Assembly: GCF_905404315.1 (NCBI RefSeq)
Contig: NC_066282.1
Location: 2,628,501-2,692,500, forward strand
Length of the DNA: 64,000 bases
DNA from: Leptidea sinapis
Lineage: Eukaryota > Arthropoda > Insecta > Lepidoptera > Pieridae
Direction: 5' to 3'
In this document: piece after piece, positions 1 to 12,021 of the stretch
Position numbering within the stretch: the first letter of the stretch is position 1
Layout: each line of letters opens with the position of its first letter
The notes under the pieces: model-generated
Told to the model about the DNA's origin: nothing
Databases searched by the model: none
The model's input: only the letters and a program-made list of their open reading frames with translations
Position numbers and translations under genes: made by a program

Positions 1-174
1 TGTGGGTGGAAATTATTATTCGTTTATTAAGTTCAGCAGTCACCTTTAAATAAGGACAGCCTTCACGTCGTGGTCTTCTCTCGCCGCGCCCACATGGGCG
101 CGGTGGGGGAATGCTGATCAGGACTTTTCGTCCCCTGCAGCAAGGATCACTCGCCGCCCGTTGAAACGGGCGGG

Positions 175-1308
175 TCATTGGGGGTGAGAGTCGTTGCTCT
201 CTGCGGTCGTCTTCTTTAATTTATGGTATATATGTTGGGGGAGCGGATGCCCCCCTTTGTGGTCATCTTTTTGGAGCTGAGGGAGCGCCTGTTCCCTCAG
301 CTGAGATCCGGTGATTATTGCCGGTTTGCGCGGGCCTTGACAATCAGCCCCGAAGAAGTTGACGGCGAGACGACGAGTGAAGTCGTCCAAGCCCTCGACT
401 CTTAGGTCCCTCTGGATTGTTTGGTTCCTCACGTACCAAGGTGCGCCCGTGATGCGGCGGAGGATCTTGTTCTGCACGGTTTGCAACCTTTTCCGGTTAG
501 TTAGATTCACGAGCGCGTACCATGCAGGCGCGGCGTACGTGAGTCGGCTGCGTAGGTGGGTCTTGTACACCAAGACCTTCACCCTCAGAGGGAGGCTTGA
601 GGAGAGCACTGGACGAAGTAAGGCCATCGCGACGTTTGTCGACGCGATGGTCTTCGTGACGTGCTCGTTCATGTTGAGCCGGCGGTCGATGGTGACCCCG
701 AGGTACTTTACCGTCGGGGACCACGAAATGTCCTGTCCGTTTAGCTGCAACCTATGCTGGCCAGTGTGCACACTCCCAGTCGCGAGCGCCTGGGTTTTGC
801 CAACGTTCACCGATAGCCGCCACTTCTTGAGCCATTCTGGCAGGGTGTCCAGCTGGCGCTGCATCTTCACGGCGGCGTGCGTCAGGTTGAGTGACGATGT
901 AATATACGCCGCGTCATCTGCATACAGCGGCAGAGTCGCCGACGTTCGTTCGTTCGTCGGTAGGAAGTTGGCGACTATCCTCACCAGGCGGGGAGGTGTC
1001 GAGGTTGCAGCTAACTTGTGCACGAGTCCAGTATGCCAAACACGGTCGAACGCCTTCTCCATGTCCAGGAATACTGCCACAGATTTCTCTCTTTTGTTGA
1101 GAGAAGCAGTGAGGGTGTGCAGTACCCTGGACAGCTGGAGCGTGGTGCTGTGTTCAGCGCGGAATCCAAACTGTTCTTCCCTAAGCTCTATGTAGGGTCT
1201 TAGGAGTGACAGCAGGAGAGATTCGAATATCTTAGACTGGGTCGCCAGAAGAGTGATGGGCCGGTAGCTATGTGCTAGTGCGGTGTCTTTCCCCGGCTTC
1301 GGGATCAT
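175..1308 (-). pseudogene. Jockey ORF2, RT core and C-terminus with internal deletion
   Basis: This continues the RT from the preceding frame. It opens with IPKPGKD and SYRPITLL, then has EEQFGFRAEHST and the first catalytic block VFLDMEKAFDRVWH. The second catalytic block is LYADDAAY. Between FL and the YADD block only about a dozen residues remain. The stretch that normally carries the conserved GVPQGSVLSP motif is gone, in frame, at about positions 935-985. The C-terminal part (WSPTVKYLGVTID, then the thumb/connection region ending in KRLQTVQNKILRRITGAPW) is intact. Loss of the PQGS motif makes this RT non-functional although the reading frame is open for 377 codons. Confidence 0.85.
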
Positions 1309-2582
1309 AATGACGAGGCCTTCCTTCCAGATATTTGGAAAGTCCCCGAGCGCAGGATGCCATTGAAGAGTCGCGTCATCGCTGCGATGGTTTGACGCGG
1401 CAGATGACGCAGGGCGGCGTTTGTGATACCATCCGCGCCCGGGGCTTTTTTGGGCCTCGTCCGAAGGATGCAGCTTCTCACTTTAGTTGGGGAGAAGAAC
1501 ACCGCATCTTCTAGTGCCTCTACCGGCCGTTCTAGATATTCGGCGACCTCTCTCTCAAGTGCTGTCACGTGCGATACGTCGTCAGTTGGATTCGGCTGGA
1601 ACTGGCGTTCAAGGTGTTCGGCGAAGATGTCGGCACGCTCTGCCGCTGCGTATCTTAAGGCTCCGTCGGGACGACGCAGCGGGCGAGCTGGGAACGCTAG
1701 ATTTATGATTTGGCGGCACAGACGATGAAGAACTGATACATCATCTGCGGCCTCGCCAATCGTTTCCTCCCAGCTCTCGGCGGCATCCTCTTCGAGCTTC
1801 TTCTTGACTAGGCTACCCAGCCTATTAAGACTAGTCTTGATTGTTGGGCATCTGGTCACCTGCCATCTGCGGCGTAAAGCTCGTTTCTCGAGGATGAGTT
1901 GCCGCAGCCTTGCGGGCAACTCCGGCATCTTACTGGACTCGGTCTCCTTTGTCGCGGTGGCCAGCGACCGCTGGATACTCCCCGTGAGGTCCACGGCGAG
2001 GGCTTCGACGTCGGCAGCTGTCTCTAACTTCCGGGATAGAGTGTTGGCTGCCAACTCTTCCGCGAACACCTTCCAGTCAGTGACCCGGCGTGATGGTCGT
2101 GATGGTGCTCGCGTTGCGGTGGCGGTAATCGTAAGAAGGACTGGAAGGTGGTCTGACAGAAGCTCATCGATAATAGTTTCCTGAGTCAGCTGGCAGTCCA
2201 AGTTCTTGAGGACAGTGAAATCAATCACATCCGGAAGGTATTCATGGTTGTCCGGGTAGTGGGTTGGAACCTCCGGGCCGTGGACCTCGTATCCGTGTTG
2301 TAAGGAGTCGTTAAAAAGTGTTCTGCCCGCGGTGTTGGCCATTCTGGCATTCCAGGCAGGGTGCTTGCAGTTCCAGTCCCCGGCGGCGAGAGTTGCTTTC
2401 GGGGAGCTTAGTAACTGTCGCACGTCTCCGGGGACGAGCCTTTCGTTTGCCGGCCTGTAAATGGCGAAAATGCGCAAGTCCTGGCTGCTGATCTGGAGCT
2501 CAACACCGAGGGCTTGTAGACTATTCAGGTCCACCATCGGGAGCGGTTGGTGAAGCAACCCCCTCCTGACGAGCACGACCAA
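1305..2582 (-). pseudogene. Jockey ORF2, endonuclease and N-terminal RT part
   Basis: The translation shows the C-terminal two thirds of an AP-type endonuclease. It has the AAGDWNCKHPAWN motif (catalytic Asp/Asn) and later LLSDHLPVL (catalytic Asp-His). A linker follows, then the start of the RT domain with KKAPGADGITNAALRHLP. It is in frame for 425 codons with no internal stop. The N-terminal endonuclease segment with the first catalytic Asn and Glu is missing. The frame ends at about 1305, just before the IPKPGKD motif of the RT, which continues in the next frame. The cause is a small indel in a region otherwise easy to align to Jockey elements. The product would be inactive. Confidence 0.85.
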
Positions 2583-2782
2583 TCCCCTGTACGGACCAAC
2601 ACGATAGTCAAGTCTTTAATAAGTAAGTTAAGTGAGTTTTTTGCTATCACTAGCTCCATCTATCATGTATGTTAAATTATCGCCATCGTGAAGTTGCAGC
2701 GTACCTAATAGAATAGGTGGCAGCACTTTCAATGCAATTTTTTTTCATGTGCCAACGAAGGAAAGTTGCACCCGCCTACATA
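2583..2782. other. spacer between Jockey copy and satellite array
   Basis: This is about 200 bases of AT-rich sequence between the truncated 5' end of the Jockey copy and the first recognisable satellite unit. No gene or clear repeat was recognised. Confidence 0.5.
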
Positions 2783-3254
2783 TTCATTTGATTGCTTTTG
2801 TTCTTTTGGTTTCATCTGCCAGTCTGAGGAGCAATCATCGCAATTGTACCCAATGTCCTCCAATCTGACTAACTTCACTCTGAGCTGTTTACTGCACAGC
2901 TGGTTGTCTGATAATACATTTTCATTTAATTGCACTTGTTCTTTTGGTTTCATTTGCCAATCTGAGGAGCTGAGAAGATGTTTACTGCACAGCTGGTTGT
3001 CTGATAATACGTTTTCATTTGATTGCACTTGTTCTTTTGGCTTAATCTGCCAGTCTGAGGAGCTGAGAAGATGTTTACTGCACAGCTGGTTGTCTGATAA
3101 TACATTTTCATTTGATCGCACTTATTTTCCTCGTTTCATATGCCAGTCTGAGGAGCTGAGAAGATGTTAACTGCACAGCTGGTTTTCTGATAATACATTT
3201 ACATTTGATTGCACTTGTTCTTTTGGTTTCATCTGCCAGTCTGCGGAGCTGAGA
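2783..3254. repeat. 93-bp satellite, left block with a 138-bp edge unit
   Basis: About five units of the same satellite that fills 6305-13075. The monomer has landmarks ATCTGCCAGTCTGAGGAGCT, GTTTACTGCACAGCTGG and TGTCTGATAATACATTTTCA, and totals 93 bp. The first unit (about 2810-2905) is longer by 45 bp. Where other units have the short stretch between GAGGAGC and TTTACTG, this one has a unique segment at 2831-2884. The block ends abruptly at about 3254 where a Jockey element begins. Confidence 0.9.
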
Positions 3255-5840
3255 CAGCGAGAACTAGTGGATCTTGCGGTAAGTAAATTGAATGCTGATA
3301 TCATTGCACTCTGTGAAACAAAACTAAGTAAACGTCTTACCCTTGATATTCCTGGGTATATTTGCTACCGAGCAGATAAACATAGCGACAATACCGGCCA
3401 GGGTGTCGCTATTCTAGTACGAGCTGACTTGCCCCATAACTTGGTATGCCCGCCCCAAACCCGTCATCTTGAAGTCGTGGGAATTACTCTTATTTCACAA
3501 AATAGCAGTATATATATTCAGTGTACCAATCCCCAAACCTGCCACTGATTAAGAGTGATCTTGACCTCTTAATGTCGTCCGGCAGCAAGGTGGTAGTCAT
3601 GGGTGATCTTAACAGGAAACATCCGCTTTGGTCTCCTGGGGTTGGCAGCACTCGTGGCATAACGTTATATGAGCACATGGTTGCTAACGACTACGACTAC
3701 TAACGATCCATGCTCCCCGTGACTGTACTCTTGTCCACTGCACCGCCAACTCAAAACCATCTACTCCCGACCTATTACTTGCCAAAAACTTTTACCCATT
3801 AGAGAACATAACAACAGTGGCGGCACTATCCTCAAACCATTTTCCAGTACTTGCTAAATTCACTACGAAACTTCAACGCATCCAAATAAGAAAACTAAAT
3901 TTTGCAAAAGCTGATTGGAACAAACACAGAAATTACCTTAATTCAAATACATATTTATCATCACAGACTTTTAAATCTCCTCTTGAAATAGATGAAGCTA
4001 TTAGCAAGTTTCAGAAGTCCCTGTTACAAGCAAGAGATTTATCTGTCCCCTTTTCATCATTGACACTTCGGAGCTCTCTTTCTCTGCCTCGTCGCATTAA
4101 ACGTCTCATAAAACATAAAAACCGTCTTCGTAGATACTCGCTACTTGAAACAAACTTGTTAAAAGAATTTTAATTAATCGTATAAATCAATTAAAATCTC
4201 AAATTCGCATAGCAATAACAAGATATAATGACTACGAATGGGATTTAAAACTAAAGAGGGTGGACAAACCTAGCTCTGATATTTGGCGACTAGTCAAAGG
4301 TTTGCGTTCTAACTCGACAAACCCTATACCTGCGTTACACTTGGAGAACGGCCTAGTAACCAATACGATCCAAGAACAATGCAACCTATTGGGTAGGACA
4401 TTCTTTAATAATATGCTGCTGACAAGTAAATGCCCCAGCAACCATGACGAGCTTATCGATTGCTCACTACTCGCTTAGAAAAGGAAACTCGAATCCATTT
4501 TCCTTGTCCGACCAAATGAAGTCGTTAAAGGTATTGCTAGCTTAAAACTGCGAAAGGCCTCTGGTGCCGATGAGGTCACCAACATCTAAAAAAATTTTAA
4601 TTCATGTTTGACACTCAGCCATTTTCCATCTCCTTGGAAATCTGCAAAAGTGATAGCGATCCATAAGGCTGGTAAAGATCGGACCAACCCAGCATCATAT
4701 GGACCGATCAGCCTGTTGCCCTGCCTTGGTAAATTATTTGAAAAGATTCTGTACTCTCGCCTGCCACGATCAACTGACAAATACCTGATTGATGAGCAAT
4801 TTGGGTTTCGCCAAGGTCACTCCACAGTCCAGCAGCTTGCTAGAGTTGCAGAAACGGTGTCAAATAATCTCAACCTAAAACAATCCACCGGAATGTTTCT
4901 CTTAGATATTGAGAAGGCATTTGACACAGTCTGGCATAAAGGTCTTCTCCACAAACTCCTTTCTTTCGGACTACCAATTTCACTAACTAAAATGATTCAA
5001 TCATACCTATCTGATCGTTTTAAAGTACACATAAAAAATAATTCATCCCGGCCATTTCCTGTTACTGCGGGCGTCCTACAAGGTTATTTTAGGCCCCTAC
5101 TGCTTTATCATGTTCCTCAATGATATACCCGTCCAGAAGCTGACAAGTATAGCATGTTATGCCGATGACACTGCATGTTTTACGTCATCTGAGGATATGG
5201 ATTTGATCATAAGCAGATTACAACTTGCCATAGATCAACTCTTAGATTACTTTAGAACCTGGAAGCTGAAGATAAATGAATCTAAAACTGAAGCCATCGT
5301 TTTCACTCGTAAACGCTGTCTCCCAAGACGTAAACTGAAAATTGGTGACTTTCAGGTACCGTGGAGTCCCTCTGTAAAATACTTGGGTATCTTTCTGGAT
5401 AACAAAATCAATTGGAACGTAAATCTTACAAATCTCCATATAAAATCACTCAATGCCTTATCTCCTGTACTTAATAGACGCAGTCAACTAAGCAGCCATA
5501 CGAAACTTAGAATTTATCAGACACTGGTTCGACCATGCATTACATATGCGTGTCCTGTATAGAGTAATACTTCCCCTCGCAACATTAATAAACTCCAAGT
5601 CATTCAAAATAAAGCACTAAAATACACCTATAACCCACCTTTCCGTACCAACCTGCAAAACCTTCACCTACAGATTGGTTTTACAAGAATCGACACGTAC
5701 ATCTACAAACTGTCTGAAAAATTTCACATACACAAAAATCCCGCCAGTAAAAATAAACTAGCGAAAAATTTGTGTAAAATACGTAAAACCCGATTGTCAT
5801 CTATAGATAAGCATAATAGCATCATCCATCACTATTAGTT
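3255..5840 (+). pseudogene. Jockey ORF2 (endonuclease-RT), several frameshifts and stops
   Basis: The fragments, in order, are as follows. The endonuclease N-terminal part is at 3267-3530 (NADIIALCETKL, GVAILVRADL). After a frameshift the endonuclease middle is at 3521-3703 (VVVMGDLNRKHPLW). The end of the endonuclease with SSNHFPVLAKF is at 3817-4173. A linker is at 4260-4478. The RT is at 4600-5123 (AIHKAGKDRTNPASYGPISL, DEQFGFRQGHSTVQQL, LLDIEKAFDTVWH). A frameshift falls in the conserved PQGS block near 5085. RT with CYADDTACFTSS and WSPSVKYLGIFLD then runs at 5110-5562. A stop at about 5560 interrupts the C-terminal region, which continues readable to about 5840. It cannot encode an active enzyme. 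Confidence 0.85.
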
Positions 5841-6304
5841 TCTATGAGTGCAATGAATCACCTTTTAACAAAAGTGTAAGCCGTCCACTAGTCCGGCGCC
5901 TCTACGCTAAAACCGACCGTATTAACAGTATTGAGGACGGGTTGTTCTTGCCTGCTCGCGCGCTTGCTCGGGTTTACTGAACCGATTCGCGATTCTCGCT
6001 GTTTCTTGTCACAACGTAACATCACCTGTGCGTATGTTACTAATCCTAATAATTACAATTTTGTTTATAAATGAATTGCTGCCACTAAAGCTTTCATAAT
6101 GTAAATCTACTTGACTTTGTTTGTTACTTTATATGTCCTTTATGTAACTTTATTATAATAATTTATTTTTATAAATTTTAAATGAGTCTTGGCACTTTTA
6201 AAAAATATGTATTTTAAAATATTATATTTATTAACTAGGTTACACATACTAGCTAATAAGTCTGTAATTAATCTTATTTGTAATAAAGAATATTTGAAAT
6301 TGAA
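3255..6304 (+). mobile_element. Jockey-type non-LTR retrotransposon inserted in the satellite
   Basis: This plus-strand LINE lies between two blocks of the same satellite. It starts within the endonuclease (5' truncation) and runs through the RT and a C-terminal region to about 5840. A 3' UTR of roughly 450 bases follows and ends in an A-rich stretch near 6300. The satellite stops in mid-unit at the left junction and resumes at a different phase at the right. The insertion therefore removed or shifted part of a unit, and no clean target duplication is visible. The sequence is more AT-rich and more damaged than the Jockey copy at 1-2582, so it belongs to a different Jockey-type family and looks older. 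Confidence 0.85.
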
Positions 6305-7009
6305 AATTGACTTGTTTTTCTGGTCTCATCTGCCAGTCTGAGGAGCTGAGAAGATGTTTACTGCACAGCTGGTTGTCTGACAAAACATTTTCATTTGATT
6401 GCACTTGTTCTTTTGGTTTCATCTGCCAGTCTGTGGAGCTGAGAAGATATTTACTGCACAGCTGGTTGTCTGATAATACATTTTCATGGATCGCAGTTCT
6501 TTTTCTGGTTTCATCTGCCAGTCTGAGGAGCTGAGATGTTTACTGCACAGCTGGTTGTCTGATTATACATTTTCATTTGATTGCCCTTGTTCTTTTGGTT
6601 TCATCTGCCAGTCTGAGGAGCTGAGAAGATGTTTGCTGCACAGCTGGTTGTCTGATAATACATTTTCATTTGATTGCACTTGTTCTTTTGGTTTCATCTG
6701 CCAGTCTGAGGAGCTGAGCAGATGTTTACTGCACAGCTGGTTGTCTGATAATACATTTTCATTAAATCACACTTGTTTTTCTGGTTTCATCTGCCAGTCT
6801 GAGGAGCTGAGAAGATGTTTACTGCACAGCTGGTTTTCTGATAATACATTTTCATTTGAGTGCCCTTGTTCTTTTGGTTTCATCTGCCAGTCTGAGGAGC
6901 TGAGAAGATGTTTGCTGCACAGCTGGTTCTCTGATAATACATTTTCATTTGATTGCACTTGTTCATCTGCCAGTCTGAGGAGCTGAGAAGATGTTTACTG
7001 CACAGCTGA

Positions 7010-8865
7010 TTGTCTGATGATACATTTTCATTTGATTACACTTGTTCTTTTTGTTTCATCTGCCAGTCTGAGGAGCTGAGAAGAAGTTTACTGCACAGCT
7101 GGATGTCTGATAATACATTTTCATTTGATTGCACTTGTTCTTTTGGTTTCATCTGCCAGTCTGAGGAGCTGAGAAGATGTTTACTGCACAGCTGGTTCTC
7201 TGATAATACATTTTCATTTGATTGCACTTGTTCTTTTAGTTTCATCTGCCAGTCTGCGGAGCTGAGAAGATGTTTACTGCACAGCTGGTTGTCTGATAAT
7301 ACATTTTCATTTGATTGCACTTGTTCTTTTGGTTTAATCTGCCAGTCTGCGGAGCTGAGAAGATATTTACTGCACAGCTGGTTGTCTGATAATACATTTT
7401 CATTTGATTGCACTTATTCTTTTGGTTTCATCTGCCAGTCTGAGGAGCTGAGAAGGTGTTTACTGCACAGCTGGTTGTCTGATAATACATTTTCATTTGA
7501 TTGCACTTGTTCTTTTGGTTTCATCTGCCAGTCTGAGGAGCTGCGAAGATGTTTACTGCACAGCTGGTTGTCTGATAATACATTTTCATTTGATTGCACT
7601 TATTCTTTTGGTTTCATCTGCCAGTCTGAGGAGCTGAGAAGGTGTTTACTGCACAGCTGGTTGTCTGATAATACATTTTCATTTGATTGCACTTGTTCTT
7701 TTGGTTTCATCTGCCAGTCTGTGGAGCTGAGAAGATATTTACAGCACAGCTGGTTGTCTGATAACACATTTTCATTGATCGCAGTTGTTTTTCTGGTTTC
7801 ATCTGCCAGTCTGAGGAGCTGAGAAGATGTTTACTGCACAGCTGGTTGTCTGATTATGCATTTTCATTTGATTGCCCTTGTTCTTTTGGTTTCATCTGCG
7901 AGTCTGAGGAGCTGAGAAGATGTTTGCTGCACAGCTGGTTGTCTGATAATACATTTTCATTTGATTGCACTTGTTCTTTTGGTTTCATCTGCTAGTCTGT
8001 GGAGCTGAGAAGATATTTACTGTACAGCTGGTTGTCTGATAATACATTTTCATTGATCGCAGTTGTTTTTCTGGTTTCATCTGCCAGTCTGAGGAGCTGA
8101 GAAGATGTTTACTGCACAGCTGGTTGTCTGATAATACATTTTCATTTGATTGCACTTATTCTTTTGGTTTCATCTGCCAGTCTGAGGAGCTGAGAAGGTG
8201 TTTACTGCACAGCTGGTTGTCTGATAATACATTTTCATTTGATTGCACTTGTTCTTTTGGTTTCATCTGCCAGTCTGTGGAGCTGAGAAGATATTTACTG
8301 CACAGCTGGTTGTCTGATAATACATTTTCATTGATCGCAGTTGTTTTTCTGGTTTCATCTGCCAGTCTGAGGAGCTGAGAAGATGTTTACTGCACAGCTG
8401 GTTGTCTGATTATACATTTTCATTTGATTGCCCTTGTTCTTTTGGTTTCATCTGCGAGTCTGAGGAGCTGAGAAGATGGTTGCTGCACAGCTGGTTGTCT
8501 GATAATACATTTTCATTTGATTGCACTTGTTCTTTTGGTTTCATCTGCCAGTCTGTGGAGCTGAGAAGATATTTACTGCACAGCTGGTTGTCTGATAATA
8601 CATTTTCATTGATCGCAGTTGTTTTTCTGGTTTCATCTGCCAGTCTGAGGAGCTGAGAAGATGTTTACTGCACAGCTGGTTTTCTGATAATACATTTTCA
8701 TTTGATTGCCCTTGTTCTTTTGGTATCATCTGCCAGTCTGAGGAGCTGAGAAGATGTTTGCTGCACAGCTGGTTCTCTGATAATACATTTTCATTTGATT
8801 GCACTTGTTCTTTTGGTTTCATCTGCCAGTCTGAGGAGCTGAGAAGATGTTTACTGCACAGCTGG
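7010..8865. repeat. satellite higher-order copy 1 (1856 bp, 20 monomers)
   Basis: This is the first of three successive higher-order blocks. The start is set at the distinctive unit with GATGATACATTTTCATTTGA and TACACTTGTTCTTTTTG. The same order of variant units recurs 1856 bp later. The length fits sixteen 93-bp and four 92-bp monomers. It holds one more 278-bp trimer than the next copy (landmarks at 8124 and 8402). Confidence 0.85.
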
Positions 8866-10443
8866 TTGTCTGATGATACATTTTCATTTGATTACACTTG
8901 TTCTTTTTGTTTCATCTGCCAGTCTGAGGAGCTGAGAAGAAGTTTACTGCACAGCTGGATGTCTGATAATACATTTTCATTTGATTGCACTTGTTCTTTT
9001 GGTTTCATCTGCCAGTCTGAGGAGCTGAGAAGATGTTTACTGCACAGCTGGTTCTCTGATAATACATTTTCATTTGATTGCACTTGTTCTTTTAGTTTCA
9101 TCTGCCAGTCTGCGGAGCTGAGAAGATGTTTACTGCACAGCTGGTTGTCTGATAATACATTTTCATTTGATTGCACTTGTTCTTTTGGTTTCATCTGCCA
9201 GTCTGCGGAGCTGAGAAGATATTTACTGCACAGCTGGTTGTCTGATAATACATTTTCATTTGATTGCACTTATTCTTTTGGTTTCATCTGCCAGTCTGAG
9301 GAGCTGAGAAGGTGTTTACTGCACAGCTGGTTGTCTGATAATACATTTTCATTTGATTGCACTTGTTCTTTTGGTTTCATCTGCCAGTCTGAGGAGCTGA
9401 GAAGATGTTTACTGCACAGCTGGTTGTCTGATAATACATTTTCATTTGATTGCACTTATTCTTTTGGTTTCATCTGCCAGTCTGAGGAGCTGAGAAGGTG
9501 TTTACTGCACAGCTGGTTGTCTGATAATACATTTTCATTTGATTGCACTTGTTCTTTTGGTTTCATCTGCCAGTCTGTGGAGCTGAGAAGATATTTACTG
9601 CACAGCTTGTTGTCTGATAATACATTTTCATTGATCGCAGTTGTTTTTCTGGTTTCATCTGCCAGTCTGAGGAGCTGAGAAGATGTTTACTGCACAGCTG
9701 GTTGTCTGATTATGCATTTTCATTTGATTGCCCTTGTTCTTTTGGTTTCATCTGCGAGTCTGAGGAGCTGAGAAGATGTTTGCTGCACAGCTGGTTGTCT
9801 GATAATACATTTTCATTTGATTGCACTAGTTCTTTTGGTTTCATCTGCTAGTCTGTGGAGCTGAGAAGATATTTACTGCACAGCTGGTTGTCTGATAATA
9901 CATTTTCATTGATCGCAGTTGTTTTTCTGGTTTCATCTGCCAGTCTGAGGAGCTGAGAAGATGTTTACTGCACAGCTGGTTGTCTGATAATACATTTTCA
10001 TTTGATTGCACTTATTCTTTTGGTTTCATCTGCCAGTCTGAGGAGCTGAGAAGGTGTTTACTGCACAGCTGGTTGTCTGATAATACATTTTCATTTGATT
10101 GCACTTGTTCTTTTGGTTTCATCTGCCAGTCTGTGGAGCTGAGAAGATATTTACTGCACAGCTGGTTGTCTGATAATACATTTTCATTGATCGCAGTTGT
10201 TTTTCTGGTTTCATCTGCCAGTCTGAGGAGCTGAGAAGATGTTTACTGCACAGCTGGTTTTCTGATAATACATTTTCATTTGATTGCCCTTGTTCTTTTG
10301 GTATCATCTGCCAGTCTGAGGAGCTGAGAAGATGTTTGCTGCACAGCTGGTTCTCTGATAATACATTTTCATTTGATTGCACTTGTTCTTTTGGTTTCAT
10401 CTGCCAGTCTGAGGAGCTGAGAAGATGTTTACTGCACAGCTGG
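8866..10443. repeat. satellite higher-order copy 2 (1578 bp, 17 monomers)
   Basis: This copy repeats the unit order of copy 1 with very few base differences over the first 813 bases, but lacks one trimer. Its length fits fourteen 93-bp and three 92-bp monomers. The unit beginning GATGATACATTTTCATTTGA recurs exactly 1578 bp further on. Confidence 0.85.
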
Positions 10444-12021
10444 TTGTCTGATGATACATTTTCATTTGATTACACTTGTTCTTTTTGTTTCATCTGCCAG
10501 TCTGAGGAGCTGAGAAGAAGTTTACTGCACAGCTGGTTCTCTGATTATACATTTTCATTTGATTGCTCTTGTTCTTTTGGTTTCATCTGCGAGTCTGAGG
10601 AGCTGAGAAGATGTTTACTGCACAGCTGGTTGTCTGATAATACATTTTCATTAAATCACACTTGTTTTTCTGGTTTCGTCTGCCAGTCTGAGGAGCTGAG
10701 AAGATGTTTACTGCACAGCTGGTTGTCTGATGATACATTTTCATTTGATTGCACTTGTTCTTTTGGTTTCATCTGCCAGTCTGCGGAGCTGAGAAGATAT
10801 TTACTGCACAGCTGGTTGTCTGATAATACATTTTCATTTGATTGCACTTATTCTTTTGGTTTCATCTGCCAGTCTGAGGAGCTGAGAAGGTGTTTACTGC
10901 ACAGCTGGTTGTCTGATAATACATTTTCATTTGATTGCACTTGTTCTTTTGGTTTCATCTGCCAGTCTGAGGAGCTGAGAAGATGTTTACTGCACAGCTG
11001 GTTGTCTGATAATACATTTTCATTTGATTGCACTTATTCTTTTGGTTTCATCTGCCAGTCTGAGGAGCTGAGAAGGTGTTTACTGCACAGCTGGTTGTCT
11101 GATAATACATTTTCATTTGATTGCACTTGTTCTTTTGGTTTCATCTGCCAGTCTGTGGAGCTGAGAAGATATTTACTGCACAGCTTGTTGTCTGATAATA
11201 CATTTTCATTGATCGCAGTTGTTTTTCTGGTTTCATCTGCCAGTCTGAGGAGCTGAGAAGATGTTTACTGCACAGCTGGTTGTCTGATTATGCATTTTCA
11301 TTTGATTGCCCTTGTTCTTTTGGTTTCATCTGCGAGTCTGAGGAGCTGAGAAGATGTTTGCTGCACAGCTGGTTGTCTGATAATACATTTTCATTTGATT
11401 GCACTAGTTCTTTTGGTTTCATCTGCTAGTCTGTGGAGCTGAGAAGATATTTACTGCACAGCTGGTTGTCTGATAATACATTTTCATTGATCGCAGTTGT
11501 TTTTCTGGTTTCATCTGCCAGTCTGAGGAGCTGAGAAGATGTTTACTGCACAGCTGGTTGTCTGATAATACATTTTCATTTGATTGCACTTATTCTTTTG
11601 GTTTCATCTGCCAGTCTGAGGAGCTGAGAAGATGTTTACTGCACAGCTGGTTGTCTGATAATACATTTTCATTTGATTGCACTTGTTCTTTTGGTTTCAT
11701 CTGCCAGTCTGTGGAGCTGAGAAGATATTTACTGCACAGCTGGTTGTCTGATAATACATTTTCATTGATCGCAGTTGTTTTTCTGGTTTCATCTGCCAGT
11801 CTGAGGAGCTGAGAAGATGTTTACTGCACAGCTGGTTGTCTGATTATACATTTTCATTTGATTGCCCTTGTTCTTTTGGTTTCATCTGCGAGTCTGAGGA
11901 GCTGAGAAGATGGTTGCTGCACAGCTGGTTGTCTGATAATACATTTTCATTTGATTGCACTTGTTCTTTTGGTTTCATCTGCTAGTCTGTGGAGCTGATA
12001 AGATATTTACTGCACAGCTGG
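10444..12021. repeat. satellite higher-order copy 3 (about 1578 bp, partly rearranged)
   Basis: This copy starts with the same marker unit as copies 1 and 2. The two to four units after it are different variants (GATTATACATTTTCATTTGA and a unit with TTAAATCACACTTGTTTTTC). The copy-2 order then resumes at a constant offset of 1578 bp, as far as about 11.8 kb. The right boundary is approximate. Beyond it the array continues as 278-bp trimers (landmarks at about 11978 and 12256). Confidence 0.7.

Larger units (their letters stand above)
1..2582 (-). mobile_element. Jockey-clade non-LTR retrotransposon, 5'-truncated and decayed
   Basis: This is a minus-strand LINE copy with an endonuclease-reverse transcriptase ORF (ORF2). 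No ORF1 is seen. The 5' end falls inside the endonuclease, at about 2582, beside the satellite region. Bases 1-174 would be 3' UTR, and the left edge of the window may cut the element. The coding part is split into two overlapping frames (1305-2582 and 175-1308), so a frameshift separates the endonuclease and RT N-terminus from the RT core. There is no RNase H domain after the RT, as is usual for the Jockey clade. The region is noticeably more GC-rich than most of the window, which fits an element that was recently active before truncation. Confidence 0.85.

Noticed and set aside
359..1195. 278-codon plus-strand frame
   Set aside because: Antisense shadow of the GC-rich Jockey RT. It has no domain of its own.
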